From contig JASANE010000798.1 of NCBI GenBank assembly GCA_030248225.1, positions 33,372 to 97,371 on the forward strand: a stretch of DNA of 64,000 nucleotides, given 5' to 3'. A program made the translations under genes and the position numbers. Shown one piece after another: positions 1-9,608 of the stretch (position 1 is the stretch's first letter; every line of letters starts with the position of its first letter). The stretch is from Trileptium ribeirensis (taxonomy: Eukaryota > Nematoda > Enoplea > Enoplida > Thoracostomopsidae). Below the pieces are notes generated by a model. That model saw only the letters and a list, made by a program, of their open reading frames with translations, searched no databases and was not told the origin of the DNA.

Positions 1-1067
1 GCTCAGGTAATTAAATAGAATTGCTATGTGCTTCTTACCGGGGCCTCTGCATTAATCTCAAAAAAGAACTAATAAAATAATAAGTAAATAAAATACCAAA
101 GGGTATTAGAGTGCAAGATCAGAGAAAGTATCATCTGATTACGAATAGGGTCACCGAGAATGCGAGGAATTACAATAGAAGTGGGCGAATATAGCGCAAC
201 CCTAAAGATAATCTGGTGTGTATATTTCTAATGCTTTTACCAAAATAAACATTTTTACTCGCGCCTTTGGTTTCTATACCTCTGAACTGCGAGTGTGCAG
301 AAGTAGTCACGCCGCCTCGCATGAAATAGTAGCAAACAACGAACGCGCGGTGTATATACTCGCTATCCCACCGGTATTCTACTGGTCACACCGCGTTCGG
401 CACAATCTTCGGTGAGGAACCCTTTTCCCCTTTTAATACCGACAGCCGTCATAAAAATCCTACCTCCAACGCAATCTCTAAAAAAAACGTTCAAATATAA
501 CAAGAGCTTTCAAAGTAATTAAAACTCGTGTATTTACAGCCAACAGTTCAAGGGCCAATAGTTCATTTTGAACTTCGAGGAAATGAAGCATTAATTTTTA
601 ATAGTTCTGCCATGTTTTAGTCACGCACATACAGCACAAATATTCAACCATTTTTGTAATATCTATCACAAAAGTTTAAATGAAAAAGAAGAGAACACGA
701 CTCCCAAATCGATGTACCACCAAATCCGGGTACGTTGTGATCCCGAAGAAGAAGCGGAGGATCCATATAGGTATTTTTCCAAGTTTTTAGTTGATTTAGA
801 ACGATCTACTACATCTGTAACAGCAGTTTGAAATAAAACATTAAGCTGCACCACCAACGCTGTATTTTTAATAATTCGACTTCTAATTAATTAAAATTCC
901 ATTGTCACCATTGCATTTTTCGTCGTCAATCAAAATCTGGTGAAAGGAATGGATCAGCGAAGACTTCTCTTTTTAAAGGAGATAGCAGTTAGGTGTCGCA
1001 TTTGAGCAAATAGTGCGACCGCCTTACCTTCCCTCTTTTCTGAACAACCGGCTTCCTGATAACTAAC
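1..1067. other. UBA2 downstream intron with a dispersed repeat copy
   Basis: No further UBA2 exon could be recognised. About 255-475 is a copy of a dispersed repeat that also occurs near 28.4, 28.7, 30.5, 46.7, 48.2 and 50.2 kb, recognisable by the block around CACCGGTATTCTACTGGTCA. The rest is AT-rich with no support for coding. Confidence 0.6.
255..475 (+). repeat. Terminal block of the ~2-kb dispersed element (copy 1)
   Basis: This copy has the order seen in all copies: a GAACGCG-like block, CACCGGTATTCTACTGG, then a TTCGGTGAGGAACC-like block and an AC-rich end (CGTCATAAAAAT and CCTCCAAC). Compared by eye it is close to 50095-50275, including the CGCGAGTG and CGCCTCGCA stretches upstream. 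Confidence 0.7.
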
Positions 1068-1276
1068 CTTATCCCAAGTCAAGACGTGTCCCTCAGGCAG
1101 TTCTTTAAATCGGTCACGTAAAATAGCAAGTGATTTGTTCAGTTTATCACGACACTCGATGAGTGTCCACATTTGTTGGTCACGAATACGACCTGTATGC
1201 ATGTCTGGAGTGCCTTCGCTGTGAGACTCAGGCTGGTTGGCAGCAGCACCGTACCTGAGATCTCCACTTCCAATAT
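1068..1276 (-). CDS. UBA2: UBA2 exon 10: helical segment ending at WDK; gene continues off the left edge
   Basis: The 209-nt exon starts DIGSGDLRYGAAANQPESHS. Its second half carries RDQQMWTLIECRDKLNKSL and then LPEGHVLTWDK, matching human LKDQQVLDVKSYARLFSKSI and ELIWDK. The acceptor CTGTTTCTAG ends at 1277. A nearer AG at 1269-1270 would break the phase. The donor is taken as GTTAGT at 1067, right after WDK in phase 0. The frame also stays open to a stop at 954-956, so a longer exon or alternative end cannot be excluded. The family's next segment (DDPxAMxFV) was not found in 1-1067, so later exons should lie outside the window. Confidence 0.93.
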
Positions 1277-2661
1277 CTAGAAACAGATAAAACTAGTATT
1301 TCGGCCCAACATAGCAATAAAGACAAAACTGCGCTTGATTCATTGTTTTACTTAAAAATTTGTCATTTCTCGCTCAAAGAAACTAGCATGACAAAGCAAT
1401 AACTAAAGTGGTGTAATTCGGTTGTTTTGTTTCACTGTTTTTAACTATTTTGTCACCATTTGTTCAAAAGAATTAGCACGGTAAACAAACATCAGGCCGT
1501 TTTGGTTCGCTGTTCATTTTAAATCTTATTACAGTTTATGCTGTGTAAACTTAAGCTGCGCCACCTAAAATCCTTTTTTGACACTGTATACAAGAATAGA
1601 ACATTCATTTCAATAGCCAATTCCAAATTAAAAAATCTCGTTCGCGAACACAGAGCGACTGATTACAAAATGGAGTAGCTTCTGTTCACTAACACAATGC
1701 ACCTATTTGCTGTTTCGCTACAATCTCGTTTCACAACGCACAGCGTGCAAAGTTGCATTTAGCATTTTTCTTTACGTAAACACATTTAGTTTTACGAATA
1801 ATACTTGTAGCTCGCGAACATCACATGTACTGTGTAACTATCAAATACTAAACGGACGCATATTAGTTCGATAACAAAATATAATATACCAGTTCAAATG
1901 TCAACCCGTCACTAGCAGATTAGTTGATGTTTTTAGGACTAATCGTTATTAAGCTAATATTTTGCACCTTAACATTTTGGATGCGATGTCCAAAACAACT
2001 TTGTGTTCATTTTATGTTTAGGGATGGTTGGTCTACCGAACAAGTTATTTCCAATCGCTATTAACAAAAGAGGATGGCAGGCGGCGGATCTTAAGTATAC
2101 TCTTGCATTATTCAAAAAAGCTAACATTACATTGAAACAGCTAAACGTTGCCATCAGCCTGTTATGTAACCCAAATATGTATCGAAAAAGATAACAATGA
2201 CACACCCCAATTACTTAACTAGTTTTCAAGTAGATTTTGGCATTGTCCGGCGTACTAACGAGATTTGTTAGGCAAAAACTCTGTAAGACAATAAAATCTA
2301 GCTTAAATTGGCTCTTTAGCAAATACGTAATATTATCGCCCTTTACTATGTTATACCGAAATTACTTTAAGATGATTATTCGACTCAGTTTTAAACTAAA
2401 GTGAAAACCCCTTTACAATGACAACTAGTTAAATTTGGGGTTTGTTAAAATAAGACAAAAAACTGAAACTCAGAACAGGGTACACAGTAAAAATTCATCT
2501 TTAAAGGGTATTAAACCAATCTCTAATAGTAAACGACACTAAAATGGATGAATGGTATAGGCGTATTTATCATGACAAAACCTCAGCGCTGAAAAAATTC
2601 TCAAAAAAACAACGCTAATAATGGTAAAGGGCGCTTCTAATTCAAATAGAAACCGCCATAC
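1277..2661. other. UBA2 intron between exons 9 and 10
   Basis: The intron is AT-rich. Overlapping frames of 60-80 codons on both strands at 1969-2205 show no family resemblance. I see no RNA gene or recognised repeat. Confidence 0.5.
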
Positions 2662-2767
2662 CGACAGACGTATCAGAAACATTATCCCACAGTAGCGGTG
2701 TTGGTGGTGTACGCTTCTTCCACAAGTTTTCCATCGAAAGTAAATAGTTGATATCGTCGTAAAACAG
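2662..2767 (-). CDS. UBA2: UBA2 exon 9: DDINYLLSMENLWKKR segment
   Basis: The exon encodes LFYDDINYLLSMENLWKKR followed by TPPTPLLW and a short tail, matching human LFKDDIRYLLTMDKLWRKRKPP. It joins exon 8 in phase 0 (RK-LFYDDI). The acceptor TTTTTAG ends at 2768 and the donor GTATGG starts at 2661. One leftover base joins AT of exon 10 to make Asp. The fit of both junctions confirms the call. Confidence 0.96.
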
Positions 2768-3339
2768 CTAAAAACATTAATTACTATACAATTACTGCAG
2801 CGGGATCAGTGATGTAGGGAAGAGAAATGTCAGCTAAGAAGGAAATACAGAACACAGATCTGGCTTTCCTTAAAGCGTTTATACTAATGATTCACTCTGC
2901 GAATCCGGCAGTAGTATCTGTTTGTGGTCGAATTGAAGAATTCTGTTATCGCAGACACACGAGAATAATTGATTGATGAGTTGTCAATTATTAATTCTTT
3001 TACAGTTCCTGCTTCAGAAATTAGCTGTATCGTGTTAATAAATCTAAACACTCAAAATAAAATAATCGAAATAGAAGTAGATATAATTAAATATTTTGGT
3101 AAAAACTTAAGTTCATACGCACAGTTTGACTCGATGATGATTTATCTTATTTTTTAATTTAACTCGTTTTAGATTGTATTAGCCGGCAAGCACTGGCTGC
3201 AGTGACAACGTAATTTTAGGTTTTATGGAAATAAAAAGTAGTTCCCTAAAAAATAATCCTTCCCCTAAGCTCCATATCTTTAGCTGCCATTTGGCGCAAT
3301 CTGATTAGTGAAAAATTTTTAATCGCTTGCTTGACGTAC

Positions 3340-3572
3340 CTTTCTAAAAAGTATTTCAGGCTCAAACTCATTCTCTTCGGCCCATCGTCGAGTGGAAATC
3401 CGTTGAATGTTGCCCGCTACAGACTCCGACGCATTTTCAGATGCAGCCGTTGTGTTTTGATCGTGGATTGGAGCTTCAGCATCGATCGAATTCTCAATGT
3501 CAGTACCATTTTCAACATTAGAAGATTCCCCGTTTGTTGCGTTAGCACCACTGTTGATAAGCGTTGCCGCTT
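3340..3572 (-). CDS. UBA2: UBA2 exon 8: long acidic linker and RISTRRWAEE segment
   Basis: The 233-nt exon ends with QRISTRRWAEENEFEPEILF and RK, matching human KRISTKEWAKSTGYDPVKLF. The first ~50 residues are rich in Asn, Ser, Glu and Ala with several acidic stretches. They replace a shorter acidic linker in human (about 25 residues), so this loop of the catalytic-cysteine domain is roughly twice as long. The acceptor is TTTTTCAG ending at 3573 and the donor GTACGT starts at 3339. The phase is correct on both sides, so the extra length is part of the open frame and not a missed intron as far as I can see. Confidence 0.94.
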
Positions 3573-4159
3573 CTGAAAAATTCACAACAGCAGTTAACAG
3601 TCTTAAGATGCTAAAAGTGCGCCATACTTCTAATTTTCTTGCTTTAACTACGCTTGGGTACAATCGAAAACTTAGCAATCTTTTATTATATTACATTGTG
3701 TAATCCAAACTTTAGTCATATCGTTCACATATGTATCTCGACAATAGGTGCAGATACCTGAGCCAAGTTAGGCTGACTCTGTGCAGCGACAAATGCTGTA
3801 AATGTTGTGCAGCGACAAATTCCCTCCGAAAATGAACATTCCCCCCGAAAATGGCCCCAAATTTAACCACTACGGGTTCGGAAAGCCGTGAGCAGGCAAG
3901 ATACACAGAAGTTAATGTTGACTTGTGTTAGGTCAGGCATAGTACTAAATTCACCGAACTAGTTCAGTTCAAGACGAACCGTGCTGGAACAATTTAAAAT
4001 GGCATAAGAATGTTGCTATATCTCCAGAAAACATAGCTAATTTTTCACGTATTCAATGTTTTCCACATAGAATTTAACAATTTTCCATTATTTTCTGGTG
4101 GCGCGGTACCATGTAATAGCAAATGATTACGTTACAGAACCGAAATAATCAAAACTTAC

Positions 4160-4227
4160 GTTGAAGTTCGGGATCAGCCATATCTGGAGATACATCTTGG
4201 TCATCGTCAGCTTCTCCAAACAACTGA
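4160..4227 (-). CDS. UBA2: UBA2 exon 7: QLFGE segment
   Basis: The 68-nt exon encodes QLFGEADDDQDVSPDMADPE and then LQ, matching human QLFGEEDADQEVSPDRADPE. It follows the catalytic cysteine region directly (LFN-QLFGEA) after a 372-nt intron. The acceptor CAG ends at 4228 and the donor GTAAG begins at 4159. The final C joins AA of exon 8 to make Gln. The segment belongs to the catalytic-cysteine domain. Confidence 0.97.
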
Positions 4228-4599
4228 CTGCAATAAAAATTTTAACGAATTATACATATATGTATGTACATAACAAAAATGTAATATATACCTGGGCTCA
4301 CCATATTGGGGGTGGGGGTAGAGCCATGGCATTTTGAAGTGCCATAAAAAAGCTGAGGTTTGGCACAAAATTATGTATTTTTCTTGAATTTAGTGTAACA
4401 AAGGCCCAACGGTAGTTTGTAAAAAAACAATATATACACCAAAAATAGTACTCACATTGTACATGTATATTGGAAAAATAGTTTTTATCAAACTAACCAA
4501 AGAAACAAACATACGTATGTACCAAGTTTATATCGATTATGTGTAAACGCATAGCAGTCAGTACACTGATTATAAATAATTAGTCAAACCAACACTTAC

Positions 4600-4721
4600 T
4601 TAAACAAATGCTTCGCCCATACGACACAATGAACAGGCTCCGATGGAGTGTTCCGAATTGTACAACCCGGAAAGGATTTCTGCGGAGCCTTTGGATTGCA
4701 CTCGTAGCATTCAGTGATGCC
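4600..4721 (-). CDS. UBA2: UBA2 exon 6: zinc CxxC and catalytic cysteine
   Basis: The exon encodes [19 protein letters not shown] followed by [23 protein letters not shown] supplies the first CxxC pair of the zinc site (human Cys158 and Cys161). PGCTIRN holds the catalytic cysteine that forms the SUMO thioester (human Cys173), with the same spacing as in human. All these residues are intact, so the allele looks functional. The acceptor AG is at 4722-4723. The donor GTAAGT begins at 4599 after LF and two bases of the next codon, which becomes Asn with exon 7. Confidence 0.98.
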
Positions 4722-4919
4722 CTGAAATTAGACCAAATTTTGCTGAATTACACACTAAATAAATCAAAATCGGCAAATATTCCTTCATAGTTGGCTCAGC
4801 TTTAACTATGGACACAAATCAAAATTACTTAAATTAAGGAATTAACTTAACTTCACCTTTACTGTTCTCTGTTCAGTTTGCATCGTTTAGAGCCAGACTG
4901 AACAATGTTTAAGTGATGT

Positions 4920-5840
4920 AAACACTCTATACAAGGAGTTTTGTAAACGGAGCGAGCTGAGTTTCTACTGAACGTGCCAGGTGGAAAATCGTGAAAATTT
5001 CTTTCTTTTTGTCACGTTTTTCCACGCATAACTCATCATCGGGAAGATGGATTTCAATAACCTTTTTAATCGACAGCAAAACTAATGATGATGTGCCCTT
5101 TAGTTGAACGCCAAAAGCTCCGACACCATCTTCGGGGTCAAAACGGCGAAAAAAAAACCGATTTTTAAGGTTCTTTGCCAAATTTGACCATCCAAGCCGC
5201 GACACAAGCTTTGCATCGAAAAATCGAATCAGCTTATCAAGATCTACTGCTTTACTGACCAAGACTTTTCTGTGGGACCACTCCCTGGAGTGGTGTGGGT
5301 CCGAATATGGTTCGTCGAATTTTTTTGCCAGAAATAAAGATTTTCAAATTTCAAAATGTTGTTGCACGTTTTGCCTTACAAGTGTCTTAGGCTACTAAAC
5401 AGACTGAATACACTACTTTTGCTATTTAGAGCCCAATTTGACTAAGCTATTCCTTTTCATGAGGCTTCAAGGATTTTACGACCGACGTACCCATTTTCCG
5501 AAATATAGTGCGTTTTCATTTGTTTGGTTAGTTATTACTTGCAGGGCATCAAAAATGGTCTATATATAGTTTTTTTCGGTACGCTGACTACGACGATTAT
5601 GTTATCTAAAGCCCACCACTAATATATCATGCCTTTTCAGATGTTTTCAATAGGTGTGTTAAGGGTCAATGAATCCGATTGCCAGAATATAGTAGTTTAT
5701 ATATAAATATATATATATGTTTAGGCATGCTGAATACGATGGATCGGTTATCTAGAGACGAGCGCGAATACTTCGATGGGTTTAGGGTCGACGAGGGTTT
5801 TAGGGTTTCACTAAGTTTAGGGTTATACAGGGTTTAGTGC
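4920..5840 (-). repeat. Inverted copy of a composite dispersed repeat
   Basis: Read on the minus strand, this region repeats two modules found on the plus strand at 13.9-15.66 kb and 50.89-52.02 kb. One is a module with CTAGATAACC, CCATCGTATTCA and TTCTGGCAATC-like blocks. The other has the order AGCTCCGAC, GGGCACATCATC and a GCTCGCTCCG end. It lies in the UBA2 intron between exons 5 and 6. It has no coding capacity, and the 111-codon frame inside it has no recognisable domain. Confidence 0.7.
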
Positions 5841-5871
5841 AGTATCTACATCAAACATAAAGCCAAGATAA

Positions 5872-6706
5872 TACTAGTAACACGTAAACGTGGGTGACGG
5901 AGGCATGGTGGTTAACAACGGCGTGAATAGTGCATACAGCTTGTGGAATTTCTAACATTTTTGGTAACAATAATAAGAGGAAGACATGAAAACGTCTAGT
6001 TATTTATACAGTAGAATGACAATACATCTATCAAGTTGTACCCATCAATGAAATTTAGTCCAAATCGGCCGAGTCATTCAAAAGTTATAACACACTTAAT
6101 AATTTTTCACTCATTTTAAGAGAATTTATAAAGGTAAGTAGATCACTCGTATACAGTCTTTTAGAAAACGTGAAGGTACATGTTATGTCAAAAAATGACC
6201 GAGATAGCACGAACGGTTGTCGAGATATGATGAACTTAGGTTTCCCTAAGTCAATTTTAAGAGAATTTGTTTAATTTTTAAGGAAAGAGATGAAATACGT
6301 CAATCAGCTATATACAGCTGTTTGGAAAACGTGAAAATACATTTTATGTAAAAAAATCGCCGAAATAGCACGAACGGTTGTCGAGATGCGGTGAAAAAGC
6401 TGAAAAAATGGCAAAAATCCCTAAGTTTGAGCAACATTTGCTTAATTTTGAGTACAAAGCAATTTTCGTAGAAAAAAGTGCTCAATGAAAGGGCACTCCG
6501 CAAGAGAATATGCAACACGAAGAAAAAAAAATTTCTAAAATCGGCCCAGGCGTTCAACCTGCAGACCTGTCTGTGACAAACAAAAAAAAAGTCACAGAGA
6601 AAATTGAAATTTTGCGTCCAATATATTGATATATAAAAAGTTAAATGTACGCCTCCGGCTGCGACTCACCACCTTCGGTGGCTCGTCTTGCCTCCGTCAA
6701 TAACAC
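5872..6706 (+). mobile_element. 805-bp element with TGACGGAGGC inverted ends (copy 1)
   Basis: TGACGGAGGC at 5895-5904 recurs inverted at 6690-6699. The whole interval is repeated in inverse orientation at 60878-61625 with very high similarity by eye. About 20 further bases (ACTAGTAACACGTAAACGTG) outside the left TGACGGAGGC also match the other copy, so the true end may lie near 5872. No transposase is encoded. The 85-codon frame inside is low-complexity and probably not a gene. It may be a non-autonomous DNA transposon. Confidence 0.72.
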
Positions 6707-6719
6707 AAGGTGATTTCAG

Positions 6720-7154
6720 TAAATTATCACTTGATGAAACCACGCTCGCCCCGCCTCACCCTCGCTTGCTAGTCACTAGTTTATAGAACAGAAGAGATGA
6801 CCCCTAAAAGACACCTCCCCTGACCGCTAAATTTTTGTTTTTAACCAACATAGTTTTCTGTCCCCGATTTTTTTCCAATTTCTTCTTTTTCGTTAAAAAT
6901 TTTCTAAATTTTGGCAAAAAATTGTCCTATTTCTTCCAATATCTGTCATTTCTTCTAAAATTCAGTCAATTTTCCCCCAAAACTTTCGTTACCTACAAAT
7001 ATCGCGGACTTGACCTCAGTTAGCAGTCAAAGCTGACCCTGTTTCTTTAGCCCCTAGTCTCGGAGACAGAAATACAGCGGTTATTAAGAATATAGTAAAC
7101 AAAAAACGACAAATTATGCCAATTTTATGCAATATTGCAAGGTAAATTTAATAC
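6720..7154. other. T-rich intron segment of UBA2
   Basis: Between the 805-bp element and exon 5 there is a T-rich stretch (6830-6990) made of TTTTCTAAATTTTGG-like runs, similar in style to 20390-20530 and 41840-41960. No gene is seen. Confidence 0.4.
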
Positions 7155-7255
7155 CTTTTTAATAACAGCGACTTGACCCAAATATCCAGCAGAACCGGAT
7201 TCCACAAGAGGTACATCAGCTGCCAAGCACATACGGTTGACGTGGTTTCTTGCAG
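7155..7255 (-). CDS. UBA2: UBA2 exon 5: [16 protein letters not shown] segment
   Basis: The 101-nt exon encodes [20 protein letters not shown] and continues with [13 protein letters not shown]. It is nearly identical to animal UBA2 just before the zinc and catalytic region. The acceptor AG is at 7256-7257. The donor GT at 7153-7154 falls after AAG, so the junction to exon 6 is phase 0 and reads [10 protein letters not shown]. No frame lesion is visible. The downstream intron (4722-7154) carries the 805-bp TGACGGAGGC element and an inverted composite repeat. Confidence 0.97.
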
Positions 7256-9543
7256 CTTAAATAAATAGTTAATGCATGTAAATTCCGTTGAACGATTAGA
7301 TTTAGGATAACGTAAGGTCAGTACGGCTTAGGTATCTCCAATACCATTGTTCCACGACTGTTGGGCTCTTAGTGAAACAATTGGTAAATCTAGCTTTGTT
7401 AAAAAGATATAGTCTCATAATACTGTCTTCTACCAAAGATATAATCCCCTATTTGTGCATTTTACTATCTTTACCTATGCCCAAACTTCAAGTTCCACGT
7501 GGACAGTCGCAACAAAATTTCACTCTTTGCACAATTATATCATATTCAAAGTTAACTTCTGTTTTTTCAAACAACTTTAAAGTTTCAAAGCCAATCGCCG
7601 AGTCGAAAAGTGTAAAATATAATACTATGCGTACATACTTATAGTAAATGTATTAAATCCAGAATAGAAGGACTACGTAGCAGCCTAAAAATGTCAAATC
7701 AGATACGCAAATTCAACCTTTTAGTAAATATGTCAATTTGAGACCTACACTAACGTCGCTTTGAAACATATACATTTCGTAATAATACTTGGAACTAGTG
7801 CCATTTTGAAAAATATAATAAAAAAGAAATGTGTGACTCAAAACGTAGAAACATTACAAATCTACGTCGTTATATCAAGAGTTCATTATAATAAACTAGC
7901 GCGAAATCTGCCCCACATACGGGGTGGGCCTTTGCCCAGCTTCGTGCTGGTTCGTCACCGCTGGCCTTCTGACAACGTGTGTATGCAACACATCAATGTG
8001 TTGTTGAGGTATACCGATTACGAGTATTTGCTCACCGTTTCGGGACCAGTTGTCGTGACTAACCAAACAAAGAAAGAAATAAAAAAATTAAAAACTCATG
8101 TACTACTTTCCTTTATCCGATGACGTGGTTTTCGACTTACGCCCCCAAGGATTGCAGGGTACCCCGATGTTCTTTAGTGGGGGTTGTAATATTGGCTATC
8201 CCTACCATTTAGCTGGCCGCTAATAACCAATAAACTTAGAGAAGTAATAGAGACCACATCTGAATTATACTGCTGCTACAATTTGATTAGTTATTGCGAA
8301 CTGATATTTCGTATACCCTAAGAAACCTGGGAGAGGGGGAGCCGATACCCCCCAAAAGAACCTTGGTGGTACTCCTCTCAAATCCTTTGGAAAGGTGTGG
8401 TCAACTGAAGAACGACACGTCATAAAAGGGAAAGAAGATGATATTTACCAAGTGTCACAATCCCCTACAAATTTTTAGTGAACTCTTGGTATATGAACCT
8501 AGGGATGAGAGCTGATATTTTGAAGATAAGCACCAGTTTTTGTGCTATAATAAGTAGTTCGCATTGTTCTTACAACATTTTTTAAAATATATAGTATTTC
8601 CATTGTTATCACCACGGTGTATCCAAGCATAAGGGAGTGAGGTCGTCGATGGAGTTAGTGGTCGCCCCAAAAAATTTCTTTTTACAAAACCGCAAAAAAA
8701 TTTTGGCCATGAACCAGTTGGATTTCAGCAACAAAATAATCTTGTTAAAATATTGAACCTAAAAAACCTAGTTTATACAAAAAATTAATTTAAACCTAAT
8801 TTTTGCCCTTCATATTCATTCCCATGCGAAATTAAGATGAAAAAATAGTAATAACATCAATTGCTTAGGTTAATATTTTATCAGAATTTTAACCTGGCAT
8901 TTCCGCGCCACGGTTCTGCTCCAGTACTTTCTCTTAAAGCGCGACCCTGGTCCGATGCTCCCAAGTTTTTCCGAATGCAAAGATTACATAATCTGCGTAG
9001 ATGAAACACAAATAAACTGAAGTCGCTTTTTCATTTGTGAGTACACAAGCTATAGTTTTCGTCTGTGAGTACACAAGCTATAAACCAAATTGTATGTAGA
9101 CACCAGAAATGAAAGATTTTCAAAGAACTATTATAATAATACAACTTTAGTACTGATAGGTATATGTTGAATGACAACAACACCACTAAAATATTACTAA
9201 GTTGCATGGTGCAAAATGTCTTTTGTTTGAGCATCAAAGCCAAAATAGTTATGCAAATTTCTAAGAACAGTTCAGAGGAGATCTGATTTAACCACTGGTA
9301 GCTGAACAACTTCAATAGAACAAAAAAATTTATATAAATTACCGACCAGGTATCTAATAGTATACCAACAATTGCGCTGTGCAAGCTATAAAATGAGCGA
9401 CACACACGTACCCAGACATTGCTAGCTAGTTTGAGCCTCAAAACTAAAGGCGTATGAGGCGCAGAAAGACAAACAAACGTACGAGTTAACCAGACGTTCG
9501 AACTACGCTGTGATAACAAAGTTCAATACAATTACGGACGTAC
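7256..9543. other. UBA2 intron between exons 4 and 5
   Basis: No gene or known element is recognised. It contains a 28-bp direct duplication at 9036-9082 (TGTGAGTACACAAGCTATA twice) and several frames of 90-160 codons without domain similarity. The 162-codon minus frame at 9031-9519 is hydrophobic, low-complexity and overlaps the duplication, so I do not call it a gene. Confidence 0.45.
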
Positions 9544-9608
9544 CGTTATTGTCCAGGGCATTCAATACAATGTTGTATTGTTTGTAAAACGCGACGTCAA
9601 AATGAGAG
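9544..9608 (-). CDS. UBA2: UBA2 exon 4: NALDN nucleotide-binding segment
   Basis: The 65-nt exon encodes SHFDVAFYKQYNIVLNALDNN plus split codons at both ends. It aligns with the human segment YNVEFFRQFILVMNALDNR, which ends at ATP-binding residue Asp117 and its neighbours. Human Arg119 is Asn here. The acceptor AG is at 9609-9610 and the donor GTACGT at 9543. The leftover G joins CT of exon 5 to make Ala, giving [11 protein letters not shown]. Both split codons fit, which makes the call secure despite the small size. Confidence 0.95.

Larger units (their letters stand above)
2768..4599. other. Short UBA2 introns between exons 6 and 9
   Basis: Three introns (2768-3339, 3573-4159, 4228-4599) flank the small exons 7 and 8. 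The stretch 4290-4350 contains a CTGGGCTCACCATATTGGGG block that recurs in variant form near 18.23 kb (CTGGGCTCGCCAAATTGTG) and 22.07 kb, so it is probably a dispersed repeat. No other feature is seen. Confidence 0.45.

Noticed and set aside
2003..2194. Overlapping small frames on both strands as a small gene
   Set aside because: They lie inside a UBA2 intron, have no homologous domain that I recognise, and no splice sites that would add them to UBA2.
5778..5840. TTTAGGG-like motifs resembling telomeric repeats
   Set aside because: The motifs are irregular and lie in an inverted copy of a dispersed repeat whose other copies contain CCCTAAACCCATCGAAAAC, so they are explained by that repeat.
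9031..9519. A 162-codon minus-strand gene
   Set aside because: The translation is hydrophobic and low-complexity, has no domain, overlaps a direct duplication and ends just before a real UBA2 exon in the same intron.
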